Part shown: positions 11,842 through 22,828 of the stretch, piece by piece
Layout of the letters: the number at the start of each line of letters is the position of its first letter
Numbering within the stretch: position 1 is the first letter of the stretch
Assembly (NCBI RefSeq): GCF_008831285.2
Contig: NC_045150.1
Coordinates: forward strand, 5,840,001-5,904,000
DNA length: 64,000 nucleotides
Source of the DNA: Nymphaea colorata
Taxonomy: Eukaryota; Streptophyta; Magnoliopsida; Nymphaeales; Nymphaeaceae
Direction of reading: 5' to 3'
Translations under genes and position numbers: made by a program
The notes under the pieces: model-generated
What the model was told of the DNA's origin: nothing
Databases searched by the model: none
The model's input: only the letters and a program-made list of their open reading frames with translations

Positions 11842-13121
11842 CAGGCCCCGCGCTCTCTCGCCTCCCCGGCGCCGGTTTTCCGAACAGGTGGCCTCCGAGG
11901 TCGGACGGGATCCGATATCGAACCTGTCCTTCCTGTTGGGGGCGAAACGGATGGATTTAAAAAGGGTGTGGACGGCGATCCAACAGGCTGGACCGCCAAC
12001 GAGACGAGCGCCCGTCTTCCCCTGGCCGTTTGCTGGCTGCCTCTGCCTTCGTTCTTCACCTTTGAACGGTTCGGGTCTGGTTCCTAATAACCGCTTTGAA
12101 AAAAAGTGGTAAAGCCCGAGGGGTAAAGGATCGGGTTGGAACTCTTATCTCTTCCTTTGACCGCTCCCCCTTAAATTAGATTACATAATACTCCAATAAC
12201 CCAATGGATGGGGCTCAGTAAAAATTCAACCAACTCGAGCTTGATTCGAACTCACTCGACAAAACAAATGAATTGTTAGAGCTTGAAATTAACTGAAAAC
12301 TCGAGTTTATCAACAAATTCAATTAGAGTTATACGAACTCGACTTGATTAAATTCAAGTAAGCCTCTTTAATTTAGGTTATGTTTAGACTGTCTTAGATA
12401 TTGGTGTTGTTTTTAGGTTATTTTTAGACTGTCTTAGATATTGGTATTGTTTGAATATAGCTTTTGGATTTTAGTTAGAATCGACCTTTAGGTAGTCTTT
12501 CATTCTTAGTGGTTGTTTGGCAACCATATCACACTGGACCACAGTTTGATCTGGACCTGATTTTGGATTGGGCCGTACTTCTTCTGACTATGTGAATCCG
12601 CTATATATGGTAAAAATTGAGTTTGAGAGTTATTTTCTTAAAAATTGTTTCGTTAATTTAGAATAATATTCAAGAATGAGGCCTTTGTGAAAATTTTGCC
12701 TCCTGAAATAACAAGTGTATAAAATAACAAATTGATATGAAATAATAAATATATATAAGACAATGTGGATGAATAACAAATATGTGTAAGAAAATAACAC
12801 AAAAAGTATGAGGTCATGCTAAATATAAACATGAATTAAGGGGTATGAAATAATCTTATAATGGAATTTATAAATGCATAAGATGACACAAAAAATGAGT
12901 AATAGATGATGTTTATAAGAATAAAATAATACAATCATGAAAAAAAAAAGTCAAGATAATTTTCTACTATTTAAAAATATATATTAATCACAATAACAAA
13001 ATTTTACTTTATCAAATTCTCAAATCTCTTTTTTTTTTATTGACAGTTTAAAATGACGCAACAAAATTTATAAAAGGCGGCATATATATAACCAGCTTCG
13101 CCTTTCACCCGACTTGACGCC
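11842..13121. other. Divergent intergenic region between the FSP1-like and PPR genes
   Basis: The first ~150 bp (GC-rich) should be the promoter and leader of the minus-strand oxidoreductase gene. 12230-12370 is a degenerate CTCGAG-type dispersed repeat. 12373-12455 holds a ~40-bp tandem duplication (TTAGACTGTCTTAGATATTG twice). 12600-13070 is very AT-rich with no recognisable gene. Confidence 0.5.
13083..13090 (+). promoter_or_regulatory. Candidate TATA box of the PPR gene
   Basis: TATATATA lies about 32-39 bases before the PPR start codon, which would leave a very short leader. The surrounding sequence (about 13055-13110) resembles a dispersed repeat also seen near 60315-60365 (shared ATATAACCAGCTT), so the proximal promoter may be repeat-derived. 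A more distal transcription start cannot be excluded. Confidence 0.35.
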
Positions 13122-14042
13122 ATGCCCAATCGTATCGACATCCCCACCTACTCTTCTCTTCTGGATTTCTGCTTGGGCACCAAGAATCTCCCCAAATTAC
13201 TGCAAACCCACGGCCGTCTCGTCGTCCATGGCATTTCTCACCATGATTTCCTCCGAGCCAAGCTTGCCGCGGCCTACGCCAGCTGCGGCCGGATGCAAGA
13301 AGCCGGCACCATCTTCTCCTGGACCAACAAGCAGAGCACCTTCCTCCACAACGCCATGATCAGGGGCTACACCAACCGCAAGGGGTTTCGCAGAGCATTC
13401 GAAGTCTACTGCCATCTTCTTTCCTCCGGCCGCAGACCGGACAACTCGACCTTCTCGGCGATCCTAAAAGCTTCTGCGAACTGGTCAGCTTTGCAGATAG
13501 GTCGACAGATTCATGGCGTCATCTTTGTTTGTGGAGTCGATTCAGATATTTTAGTTGGCAATACCCTCATCACCATGTATGGGAAATGTGGGTGCCTGGA
13601 GCGAGCGCGCCAAGTGTTCGATGAAATGTGTCATAGAAACTTGATTTCGTGGTCTTCGATGGTGGGAGCGTATGCGATGCATGGCCTGGGAAACGACGCT
13701 CTGAAGGTGTTCGAGGAGATGAGGGCTGCAGGAGAGGAGCCCGATGAGGTGGTGTTGACGTCCGTTTTGGCGGCATGCTGGCATTCAGGGATGGTGGAGA
13801 GGGGGTTGGAGTATTGGAAGAAGATGGAGGTCGACTGGGGGTTGAAGAGGAAATTGGAACATTACACTTGTGTGGTGGGATTGCTTGGTAGGGATGGTCT
13901 GTTTGAACAGGCAAGGAGGCTAGTTGAAGAGATGGAGTGGGAGCCTGATGGTGCTGTGTGGCGCGTGTTGTTAGGCATATGCAACATAAGGTCGAAGCCC
14001 ATCTTAAGGAAATTAGCATATCCTCAAACGTTTGATGAATGA
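13122..14042 (+). CDS. Short PLS-class pentatricopeptide repeat (PPR) protein, 306 aa
   Basis: One intronless frame runs from ATG 13122 to TGA 14040. Degenerate ~35-residue helical repeats fill residues ~8-270. Characteristic segments include FLHNAMIRGYTNRKGFRRAFEV, GRQIHGVIFVCG, NTLITMYGKCGCLERARQVF (about residues 147-166) and SWSSMVGAYAMHGLGNDALK. These are typical of PLS-class organelle RNA-binding proteins that guide RNA editing or processing. It ends with the start of an E-like motif (EPDGAVWRVLLGICN), after which the sequence becomes unrelated. There is no complete E/E+ or DYW domain. Full family members usually exceed 450 residues, so this looks C-terminally and perhaps internally truncated. 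No obvious transit peptide is seen. It may be a degenerate copy or a short functional member; a truncated relative lies immediately downstream. Confidence 0.7.
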   Translation: MPNRIDIPTYSSLLDFCLGTKNLPKLLQTHGRLVVHGISHHDFLRAKLAAAYASCGRMQEAGTIFSWTNKQSTFLHNAMIRGYTNRKGFRRAFEVYCHLLSSGRRPDNSTFSAILKASANWSALQIGRQIHGVIFVCGVDSDILVGNTLITMYGKCGCLERARQVFDEMCHRNLISWSSMVGAYAMHGLGNDALKVFEEMRAAGEEPDEVVLTSVLAACWHSGMVERGLEYWKKMEVDWGLKRKLEHYTCVVGLLGRDGLFEQARRLVEEMEWEPDGAVWRVLLGICNIRSKPILRKLAYPQTFDE

Positions 14043-14396
14043 TGCAATGGTCAGTAAACAATGTCATATTGTCCTTCCATGAGTAATTATTTAGAGATTT
14101 TTCATAATCTTCTGACTCGTATTCAGCTCTCTCTTTCTTGGGAAATCCTCTCTAAATAGGTGAATTTTCCATGTCCCTTTCCTTGTTGGATCTACCAATT
14201 TCATGGTGCAAGAAAAAAGAGAGAAGAGGGAACGAGACAAAAAAGAAGGTATATGTGTAAATTGAAATCAACAAGACTGCCAAGTATTACCGGATGACTC
14301 ATCGTTAAAAACACCATGCAATGATTTATGGTATAGTGTGGTTTTTCTAAGGATAGATTTAAATATTTAGCCATCGCAGCAACATCCGTTGTCCAC

Positions 14397-14690
14397 TCAC
14401 ATTCCCACTACTCTTCTCTTCTGGGTTTCTGCTTGGGCACCAAGAATCTCCCCAAATTACTACGAACCCACGCCCGTCTCATCGTTCGTGGCATCTCTCA
14501 CCATGATTTCCTCCGAGCCAAGCTTGCCGCCACCTTCGTCAACTGCGGCCGGATGCGAGAAGCCGGCACCATCTTCTCCTGGACCAACAAGCAGAGTACC
14601 TACCTGCACAACGCGATGATCAGGAGCTACACCGACCGAAAAGAGTTCCGGATAGCATTTGAAGTCTACTGCCATCTGCTTTCCTTAGAG
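14397..14690 (+). pseudogene. Truncated tandem copy of the PPR gene 5' end
   Basis: This ~290-bp block closely matches the first ~95 codons of the PPR gene at 13122, starting at the CCCACTACTCTTCTC segment and ending near CATCTGCTTTCC. The frame is still open through SSLLGFCLGTKNLPKLL and on to AFEVYCHLL. It has no in-frame ATG at the homologous position, and an in-frame stop lies upstream. After the homology breaks the frame continues into unrelated sequence to a stop at 14802. Many differences change amino acids (for example AAAYASCGRMQ to AATFVNCGRMR). I read it as a 5' fragment left by an incomplete tandem duplication. Confidence 0.75.
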
Positions 14691-15113
14691 ATTCCAGATT
14701 CAGGCTATCACGTCTTCAAACTGTCATATATAATTGGATCTGGTAGTGGTCACCCACAACGCTATACAGTAGATGAAGCGACGACTTTCCGAGCAAATTT
14801 ATAGCAAAGTCCAAACCTCTTATAAAATGGAGATGAGAAAAGGAAAGTCAGACTACCCTTTAGTATGTTTTGGCTCTATTTCGTTTCCTTATCTTTTGCT
14901 TAAAATTTCAACGGTTGCTTCATGTTTAAAAATGGCTCATGGAAAGAATTTGTGGAGGCCATGTCCAATATCCATACTCGATCGTATCTCCTTTTCGTCT
15001 AATATCCAGGAGACGATTCCTTCTTATTCTTCCTCGTCCTCCCTAGTTCGCTAGTTCCCAATTCAAGAGATATAGGAGGCCACTGAAGGACAGGTTCGAA
15101 GACAAGCCACCTG

Positions 15114-15902
15114 ATGAAGCAAGAGGCAAGCACTGATCAAGGTATTCCAATTATCTCTCCTCATTCATCATTAAACCAAAAGCCTCTCAGTTCCCATGAA
15201 AAACCCCATTATAACCACCACAGTTACATCCTCAGGACCTTATTTCTGCTTCTTCTTGTCTTCTTAATCCTCATCAACATATATGACCTCCTCACTTTGC
15301 TCGTTCTTAGGCCAACCATGTTGCAAGTTAGCTTACAAAAGGCATCATTAGTAGAATTCAGCCTTCGGCATAGAAGAATATTAAGTTACAATCTTACACT
15401 GGATGTCTCTGTGAGGAACCCCAACAAGAGAAGTGGGTTCTTCTATGAAAGGCTTCAAGCAATGGCCTTCTATGGTGAAGAGCAGTTTGCAGAGGTGTCG
15501 CTGCCATGTTTCTATCAGGCACCATTGAACGTTTCGATGCTTCGTCCTTCGTTCGCCGGACAATTACAGATGGATAACAGCTACGTTGTTGCAAGTGATT
15601 TTATCCTGCAAAGAGCCCAAGGTTGGTTTCAGTTTGATGTTAATTTCTTCGCTGAGGTGCGGTTGAAGCTTGGCCCTGTGAATGCGACTAGCTATAGCGC
15701 TGTGGTGACTTGTGGATTGGTGGTTCCCTTGGCTTCCACAAATTCATCACAAGATTTAAGCTTCAATTGGACAAAATGTGTTGCAGAGTTTCCATCGTTG
15801 GGTTTTGTCCCTCGGGCTGTGCTCTCAAGTTCTTATTGCATTGTTCCCTTCATATTGAGCTTGTTGTATTCGTCGGTTCTCATAGCTTTACGTTTTGTGT
15901 GA
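15114..15902 (+). CDS. NDR1/HIN1-like (LEA_2) membrane protein, 262 aa
   Basis: A single-exon frame runs from ATG 15114 to TGA 15900. A hydrophilic His/Ser-rich N terminus (1-38) is followed by a long hydrophobic segment (about 39-65, LFLLLLVFLILINIYDLL), a probable signal anchor. The LEA_2-type region follows: RRILSYNLTLDVSVRNPNKR (about 88-106) carries the NPN motif of the NHL family, then FYERLQAMAFYGEEQFAEV and FYQAPLNV. These features fit NDR1/HIN1-like proteins, plasma-membrane proteins often linked to defence and cell wall-membrane contact. The last ~25 residues are again hydrophobic after a small-residue SSS stretch. That resembles a GPI-attachment signal as described for NDR1, although a second membrane helix is also possible. 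Several N-x-S/T sites (for example NVS, NAT, NSS, NWT) suit an extracellular domain. It stands alone downstream of the PPR pair. Confidence 0.8.
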   Translation: MKQEASTDQGIPIISPHSSLNQKPLSSHEKPHYNHHSYILRTLFLLLLVFLILINIYDLLTLLVLRPTMLQVSLQKASLVEFSLRHRRILSYNLTLDVSVRNPNKRSGFFYERLQAMAFYGEEQFAEVSLPCFYQAPLNVSMLRPSFAGQLQMDNSYVVASDFILQRAQGWFQFDVNFFAEVRLKLGPVNATSYSAVVTCGLVVPLASTNSSQDLSFNWTKCVAEFPSLGFVPRAVLSSSYCIVPFILSLLYSSVLIALRFV

Positions 15903-16131
15903 TGGAGATCGGTTGTCAACGATGTTTGCATACCGTCATCTCTATTTGTAGGTAATCATATGCATTTATTCTCTATTTCAATGTTACATTTATCTCTCTC
16001 TCTTCCTCTCTCTCAAGTTGGGAGTCTTTGTTAGTAATGTTGAAATAATGTCACATTTATTTCTCATATCTCCTTCTTTCCTCATCCCTTTGTTCATCAT
16101 AAAATGTCAATGAAAGCAACAAGGCTAGCCG

Positions 16132-16169
<38 letters not shown>

Positions 16170-17625
16170 TGCTCACTTGAATATTAGTTAAAGGTAATTA
16201 CAATGGTTTGAAAGAATTACCGGCTCAATGATTGGGAGATTTACAAACAGCCGGTCAGCTTTTGAAGTATTATATTTGGTACTGGACGTTTCAAGATAAT
16301 TCTCAGATAGCTGCCTCAACCATGTAAGACCATACGAAATATTGAGTGGGATTTGAAATTACAAGTATACCCTTGTGTTATCATTCTTCATCCTTTTTCA
16401 ATGTTTATTTAGGAAAAACCACTTTAAGCGCAAAACTCTCAAGGTACCCTTATCCTTTCAAGGTTCAAAGTTTTGGCTTGCATTGAGATCTAAGTAGACC
16501 TATAATAAGTTTGAGGGTCGCATTTGTTATTGTTACAACTCGATCCATTTCTAAGTTCGGACTCTTGGTTCAGCGGATTTAAACTTGCCTCCTAGCAGTT
16601 TTGGTTTCAATCTTAAAGAGGATAGGAATTAGGACAACCATCTGTTTAATAACATCTTTTATAAGTTTTTGAAGATTCGAATCTTCAATACGAGATTAAA
16701 TTTTTAAAGTGTTACAAAGACAATATTTACGAAATTCAAATTGCTAACCCTTTGCAGCCACCTTACTGCGTGCTTGCGCTACGACACTTGAAGCTATCAT
16801 TTTTCATCTTACAACCATCGCTGCAAAAGGGATTTTGTCCACAACAACCAAGGAGTTACGATACAACATCATCCAATTCATGGGGGTTTGGGTAGCTTGA
16901 AATGAGCTTGGTTAAGCTCGAGCCAGGTTCTAGCTTGAGCCAAGCCGTTCATAAAATAGTACTTATTTAACCTGAATGGAAACGATCAGGTTCGGTTCAA
17001 ATTGCAAACTTGGTCCTTGCTAGCAAGGAGGAAACCATTGCAGCACCATTCCTTTTTTGTGATGGCAACATGACATGTCTTTCACATATTCTATTTCCAC
17101 AAGTTTAATCAAGTTTAGTGAGCTGGGCCTGTCTAGCTTGGGCTCAACTCAGTTTCTTAAAGAGTCACCTTTTAACTCGATCCTGACTCCTTTGACTCCT
17201 TTATCAAAGGAGTCAAGCTCCAGTCAAGTTCAAACAAGTAGGTTCAAGTCGGCTTGATGAGACATCACATAAGGTGAGCAATGGGGATCTGATTGAAGAG
17301 TTTTTTTGAGGGGCTCTAGCAAAGAAACTTGACCTCCCCAGATAACCACTAGCAGACTTCACCAGGTGGTGGACAAGGTTGGCCCTGTTTTGCAATCGAC
17401 CCATAAAACCTTGTCAAAGTTGTTGTGGACTCTCAGCGATGCCTCTGCTTCATCATCCCCTTTCTTAGCTTAGACGAGAATGACATTGCAAAAGACGTGC
17501 ATGATGGGACTAGGAGTAGGAAGTCTTCATACAATGGCCAATTCTGCAGGCATACATAAAGACAGGGACCTTCTTGTTGGAACCAGAGAGAGAGGAGTGA
17601 GGTAGAGGCCAACGGAGACACCAGT
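15903..17625. other. Repeat-rich intergenic DNA
   Basis: No gene is seen. An AT microsatellite lies at about 16137-16166. 16880-17010 and 17100-17260 are degenerate AGCTCGAGCC/AGCTTGAGCC-type words of the dispersed CTCGAG repeat family. The rest is unassigned. Confidence 0.45.
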
Positions 17626-17636
17626 AACTTGGCAAA

Positions 17637-17871
17637 CTATATCCCGAGGGGTGGTAGCATGCTAGATCACAAGGTGGTCCAGCTCTTCTAAGGACTCATG
17701 TTCGAGTCTTAGAGTGGTCACTGTCACGTCTCAGTGTACTCTACCTTTGGACATTAAAAGGTTCTGAAGCATGCTATGTGGAAACACTGGAAGGCGGGCA
17801 TAGGGGAGGAGGGCAGTAGCCTCTTTTAGGGGCAGTGGAATTAACCACTCACTCTTAAAAAAAAAAAGAAA
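17637..17871 (+). mobile_element. tRNA-derived SINE with 11-bp target duplication
   Basis: The body of about 235 bp starts with a Pol III-like A box (GGTGGTAGCATGCTAGA near 17650) and a B box (TGTTCGAGTCTTA near 17700), and ends in an A-rich tail (17857-17871). It is flanked by a perfect direct repeat AACTTGGCAAA at 17626-17636 and 17872-17882, as expected for LINE-mobilised insertion. Its 3' half is repeated in the downstream duplication. The SINE family was not identified. Confidence 0.8.
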
Positions 17872-18741
17872 AACTTGGCAAAGGATGAGTTCATCGGTGG
17901 TGACCTTATGCGATACCCCGATGCCTTGGAAAAAGATGGGAAAAAAAACTTTCCTTTACATATACTAAAGTAGAAGCTCTTGAATGTTAAGCAACCAATG
18001 GATGTGGACTGAAAAAATCAATCCTCCTTGATACCAGATAATTATTGGAGGATTAAAATTTAAAAGTTCGTTGCTAAAATGATCATAAGTTCTTGCCAAA
18101 GCCATGCAAAATCATAGCTGCAGCTTAAACCATTATTAATGTCAATATTGGTGTTTGTTTCTAGACTAACTAAAGATTTTTAAATTTTAGTGATCGATAA
18201 TATCTGATATCCAGCAAGATTGAATCATCCGACAGTGTACTCTACCTTTGGACATTAAAAGGTTCTGAAGCATGCTCTGTGGAAACACAGGGAGGCGGGC
18301 ATAGGAGAGGAGGGCAGTAGCCTCTTTTACTTTTAGGAGCGGTGGAATTAACCACTCACTCTTAAAAAAAAAAAAGGAAAACTTGGCAAAGGATGAGTTC
18401 ATGATGGTGACCTTATGCGATACGCCGATGCCTTGGAAAAAGATGGGAAAAAAAAACTTTCCTTTACATGTACTAAAGTAGAAGCTCTTGAATGTTAAGC
18501 AGCCAATGGATGTGGACTGAAAAAATCAATGCTCCTGGATACCAGATAATTACTGGAGGATTAAAATTTAAAAGTTCGTTGCTAAAATGATCATAAGTTC
18601 TTGCCAAAGCCATGCAAAATCATACCTGCAGCTTAAACCATTATTAATGTCAATATTGGTGTCTGTTTCTAGACTAACTAAAGATTTTTAAATTTTAGTC
18701 ATCGATAATATCTGATATCCAGCAAGATTGAATCATCCGAC
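17732..18741 (+). repeat. Tandem segmental duplication, units of about 501 and 508 bp
   Basis: 17732-18232 is repeated at 18233-18741 with only scattered differences. Each unit begins CAGTGTACTCTACCTTTGG inside the SINE and ends GATTGAATCATCCGA. The duplicated unit holds the SINE 3' half, its A tail, the right target duplication and ~350 bp of flank. The duplication therefore post-dates the SINE insertion. Confidence 0.9.
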
Positions 18742-19069
18742 ATCTATTTATCCTGATTTAAGAATCACAAGCAAGGAACTAAAAAAACAAAAGTGCAAAA
18801 CTTTTAGTGGCTGTGGGAGAAACCCTCCCACATCCACAGCTTCTCCAATTTTCTCTTATTTCTTATTGAACCAGTTACAAAACAAGTGTTTTTTATTCTC
18901 TTATATATATATGGAAATCGAATGCGACTGTAGCTTTCAGAGTTACCAAACAATATAATTAGGGTCATCCGATCTAACAGAATGCACCGTTAAAAGAAAA
19001 ACAAAGAAAAAGAGGCAAATGACATTTTAGTCATAATTTAGTATTAATTTGCAACTTTTTTTTTCTTAT

Positions 19070-19181
19070 TTTTTTTTCAACCATCTATCTACTTTAAATG
19101 AACAACCTTAGTTATATGGTTGAATAATTCTAAGTAGACAGAGTCATCATTAACTTAATATATATATATATATATATATTA
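19070..19181. mobile_element. Fragment of an AT-ended MITE
   Basis: Inverted relative of one half of the element at 23945-24149. Both share CAACCATCTA...CTACTTAAATG-type words, GGTTAGATGGTTG-type words and a terminal motif close to AGAGACATCGTTCACTCAATA. Both also run into an AT microsatellite (here about 19158-19181). The other half is missing or unrecognisable. Confidence 0.55.
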
Positions 19182-19549
19182 CAATTGATTGTCAACCTTC
19201 TTTATCGATTAACAAATCTTCCAACTTGCAAGGCCTTGTCAGATGTAAGCCTTTAATAGGGAATGTTTCAAGGCAGAAAATAAAACTGAAAAAATTTTAC
19301 AGGCTTTATGAGATCTTACGCTGATAGGATCTAATCTATCCTGACAGCTCACATATATCGATTTTTGCTCATCTGTTTATTGTTATCATCACGACCGCTA
19401 AAATGATCATGCTGCCTTCTTTGTTCTTGCATTTCCTTGATGCTCTGTAACCTACTACTTACTGACGTTCTTGTCATCAATGCTTGTGGTGACGTACTCC
19501 ACTTTTGCCTTGTGTGGTCATATGCTTTTTCTCTCGGCCTTGAACACTC

Positions 19550-20130
19550 TCACCATCTTATATTGGCTTGCGCAATAAAAAAAGATGGATTCGTGACTCT
19601 GAACTGAGGGATTAGAATGAAATCAGAACTTCGACAAGCCGACGCTGCTCTACTTTTACAGGAACGAGACGTGCGATTTACTTTGGCTGGCCCAGAGCGT
19701 GAACCTATAACTTGAAGAAAGTCTTTAAATTCAACCCTACAAAACACCGGAACATCATCTACAAATGTTAAAATAATGGAACATTATTATCCTATAGAAT
19801 ACACTCTGGAACCTGAACCCCAGACAAAAGCTCTCTCGTCTTCAACTCTAGCAGAAATCTCCATGGTTATAACGAAGAGGTAGGGTGACAAGGGATCGCT
19901 TTGTCTAAGCCCTCCCTTCATATCCCAAAAGTTCCCGACCGAACCATTAACTTGAGCAGCTATCCTATCTCTCGACCCACTGATCATTAAATCCAAAAAA
20001 TTTCATGGCATCTCTAAGAAATGACCAACAAATTCTGACATAGGCTTTAGTCATGTCCAACCTCTCAGCAACAAGATACTTAATTAGAAGCTTCCAAACA
20101 CTCAACTAACTTATGTGCTAAAAGGATGTA
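19550..20130 (-). mobile_element. L1-type LINE reverse-transcriptase remnant
   Basis: On the minus strand, conserved plant L1 reverse-transcriptase blocks appear in order in several frames. They are an AHKLVE-like segment near 20120, RLDMTKAYVR near 20060, and VNGSVGNFWDMKGGLRQSDP followed by LSPYLFVITMEI (about 19860-19960). A VFCRVEF-like block occurs near 19740. Stops and frameshifts between blocks show it is dead. Only part of the RT domain remains; no endonuclease or 3' tail was located. Confidence 0.8.
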
Positions 20131-22828
20131 TGAGCACTCATTCAATACCTTTAATTTTTTTGAGTCACTTACTTACATGTATGTATAACAGTCAAATATA
20201 TCAAAACATCACTATATCATGTGGCTACACCACTATTTAATGGCATAAGGGGAGTATGACGGGTAACACAAGGAGCTGCCCGGCTGCTGGCTAGGCCCCG
20301 GCAGTGTCGCTGCAGCCACCTAGGAGAGGCAACGGCCTCCCCACTGCAAAAAGAATTTGCAGTGGGAAGGGATACCACCTTCTCCCCTTTTGAATGGGGG
20401 ATCGCAGTCGCCCCCACCCCCCTCCACGGCATCGGGGATGGCGGCCGCCTTCCCTTTTCAATAAATATTTGCCCCTACTTAGGGCAGATTTTTTTTTTTT
20501 AAGGGAGGTTGTCTCATCCCCACAACTTAGTAGGGTTGCAACTGTGGCTCAATCTCTCTTTTATGTAACAGAATCCTTGGCTCTCTAAGAATGAGGCCAG
20601 ACCCAGTCCAGCCAAATGAGGTGCCCCTACACAGGCCTAGCTAGGTCGGCACGCCTGACTCGACCTTCTTTAGTTGATGAATGGTCCCTCAGTCTCCTGA
20701 CCCCGCCCTCAACCACGGACAAGAGCAGCTAGGGCCTCTTCAAACAGTCACTAATGCCTCTTAGCCAAATATTTCTAGCTTCACCATCGACATGCACAAT
20801 GATGTGAGCTAAGAATTCTGCTCCACTTGCCCACTGAAAGTGAACCAAGGATTAACTTAAGCAATAGATCACTTCCTTAAATCCAGAGCAATTCAGCTCG
20901 ATTAGTTGTAGATCGGCAAAAAAAATAGTGTTCTGTTTATTATTAAGGGACCAATAGAGAAATATACAAATTAATTAAGATGAAAAAAAAATCTTAGATA
21001 TATTTAAAATGATCGAAAATGGCACAAGATCCGGATGCAAATATTAAAGCAAAGAACATGTTTAAAAGGGGCTGCCTACCCGATGGGATCCAGCAGAAAT
21101 CTTGGCCATTATTGGCAGTGGCTTTTGGCTGGCTTCTAATAAACAAATTAACGGTTGAGAGCATATCTAAGCCTTGATGATTGGATGGAGGACCAAGATG
21201 GATGCCTGATTCAACTTTCTAAAAGAAGTCTAGCTATGCACGATGCTTATTTTCCTCAACATTGATAACAGAAAAGCAAAATCTAATTAAGCATTGGTGA
21301 AAAGGGAAGAGATAAAGAAGATTGTTGGCGTCGAAGTCTTCATGAAATTTGAAATCAATGGTAGTGTGACACTTTAGTTGATAGGTATACTACAAATCCA
21401 CCAAAATAAGGAGGACTTCGATCGACAGAAGATCTATCAGCCCTCTTGCCAAATTGCTTAATATCTAACATTCAGCGGTTGGCCACATCTCTAACCATTC
21501 TTTGACTTGGTGCCTCTTAAATATGAAAATACCAAATTATTAGCAGTTGTTGTTGTTGTTTTTATTTTTTTTAAAGTTTCTTAGATAGCCACTTTGTTTC
21601 CCGCACTTAATAATCCAAAGAACTGCCACCCCTCTAGAAAAGGACGGCTGAAGTTCAACAAATTTCAAATATAATTTCTTATATACTTATTAAAACTATC
21701 TTCCTTGTTGATTCTCTTCTTATCCTGATAAATAACAATATACATCTCGCTCTGGCTCTCTCTCTGACGAACACCGTGATTATATATATAAAAGATGAGC
21801 AAAACCACACAATACAATTTGAAGTCAAATTTTCAATTCTCTTTTCTTTCTTAAGCTCCACGACTCAAAGTGACGAGGGTAATTATGAGAAGAAAAACGA
21901 AGAGTGATAATCAAATCATACTTTGCCCCGGAAATTATTATGGCAATATCTAATTAGATAGACAATGGGTAGAAAGAGTCCTGTTTAAAGATTAATTTTT
22001 CAGTTCTCATGACCTCTTTATGATTCACGGTTACTTATGAAGTGACAAGAATGGTTGTGAAAAAGGAAAATTGAGAATATATATAGTCTTTTGAGTCTTT
22101 CAACGTTTTAAATTATAATTAATTTAAACATGAAATGCAACATATATTACATGTATCAGTAGAAAAGAGATGGTAAAAATTTTGTATAGAACAAATTTTA
22201 TGAAGGTAGAGAAAGAAAGATTGTGGTCGATTTCAAGACCGTCTAAAACATATTTTGAATATTTGATTCTTATAATTTTCTTGAATCTTATAAATTTCAT
22301 GATTTCACATTTAACCATATGGTAAATTTGTATGCACAAAGCCCTCAAACAATGAAGATGAAAATGAGAGTTATGAAGTACATTGGGATGCAATGAATCT
22401 CCCAAATCCATATTATGTGTTTATCGTGCATCTTGCCCATGTTTTTTGAGCTGCCGTAAAGCCTCGAGATGAGTTCAACGGTTTTAAATTTCCGAGAAAC
22501 TACCATACACATGAAATTCTAAGGCAATGATGGACTGAATCAGAAAGCCCAAAGCCCCCACCCCGACAGCGCGAGGGGAGTGGGAAAACGCGACCAAGTG
22601 GAATGGTCTTGGTCTTTCCTTCCATACGAAGGAACTCCTCCTCAACGAAGGCAGCGTAGAACATTGACGCGGCGACGTCGTCTGCTTGTTGAGGTACTGC
22701 AATTGGATCGTCTCATCCTTCTTCCCTCACCCAGACTTTTTCTTCAGAGTCGTGTCGCGAATTTTGTTGAGACAAGCTCTCCGGCGTGCTTCCTTCTGGT
22801 CAAAACTTAAGGGGCTCGCCGGCAGGAG
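20131..22828. other. Intergenic region upstream of VPS60
   Basis: 20217-20590 is an unidentified GC-richer block that contains a perfect hairpin. The rest to ~22500 is AT-rich and without recognisable genes; a small CT-rich stretch lies near 21750. About 22540-22828 is GC-rich and should contain the VPS60 promoter and 5' leader. No ATG-initiated upstream frame of note was identified. Confidence 0.45.
20340..20366. repeat. Perfect 11-bp stem hairpin in a GC-rich block
   Basis: CCCACTGCAAA (20340-20350) is exactly complementary to TTTGCAGTGGG (20356-20366) across a 5-base loop. It lies in an unidentified GC-rich block (20250-20460), probably a repeat fragment. Confidence 0.75.

Noticed and set aside
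13570-14067. 165-codon antisense frame over the PPR gene
   Set aside because: It is a Ser/Thr/Pro-rich mirror of the PPR coding strand.
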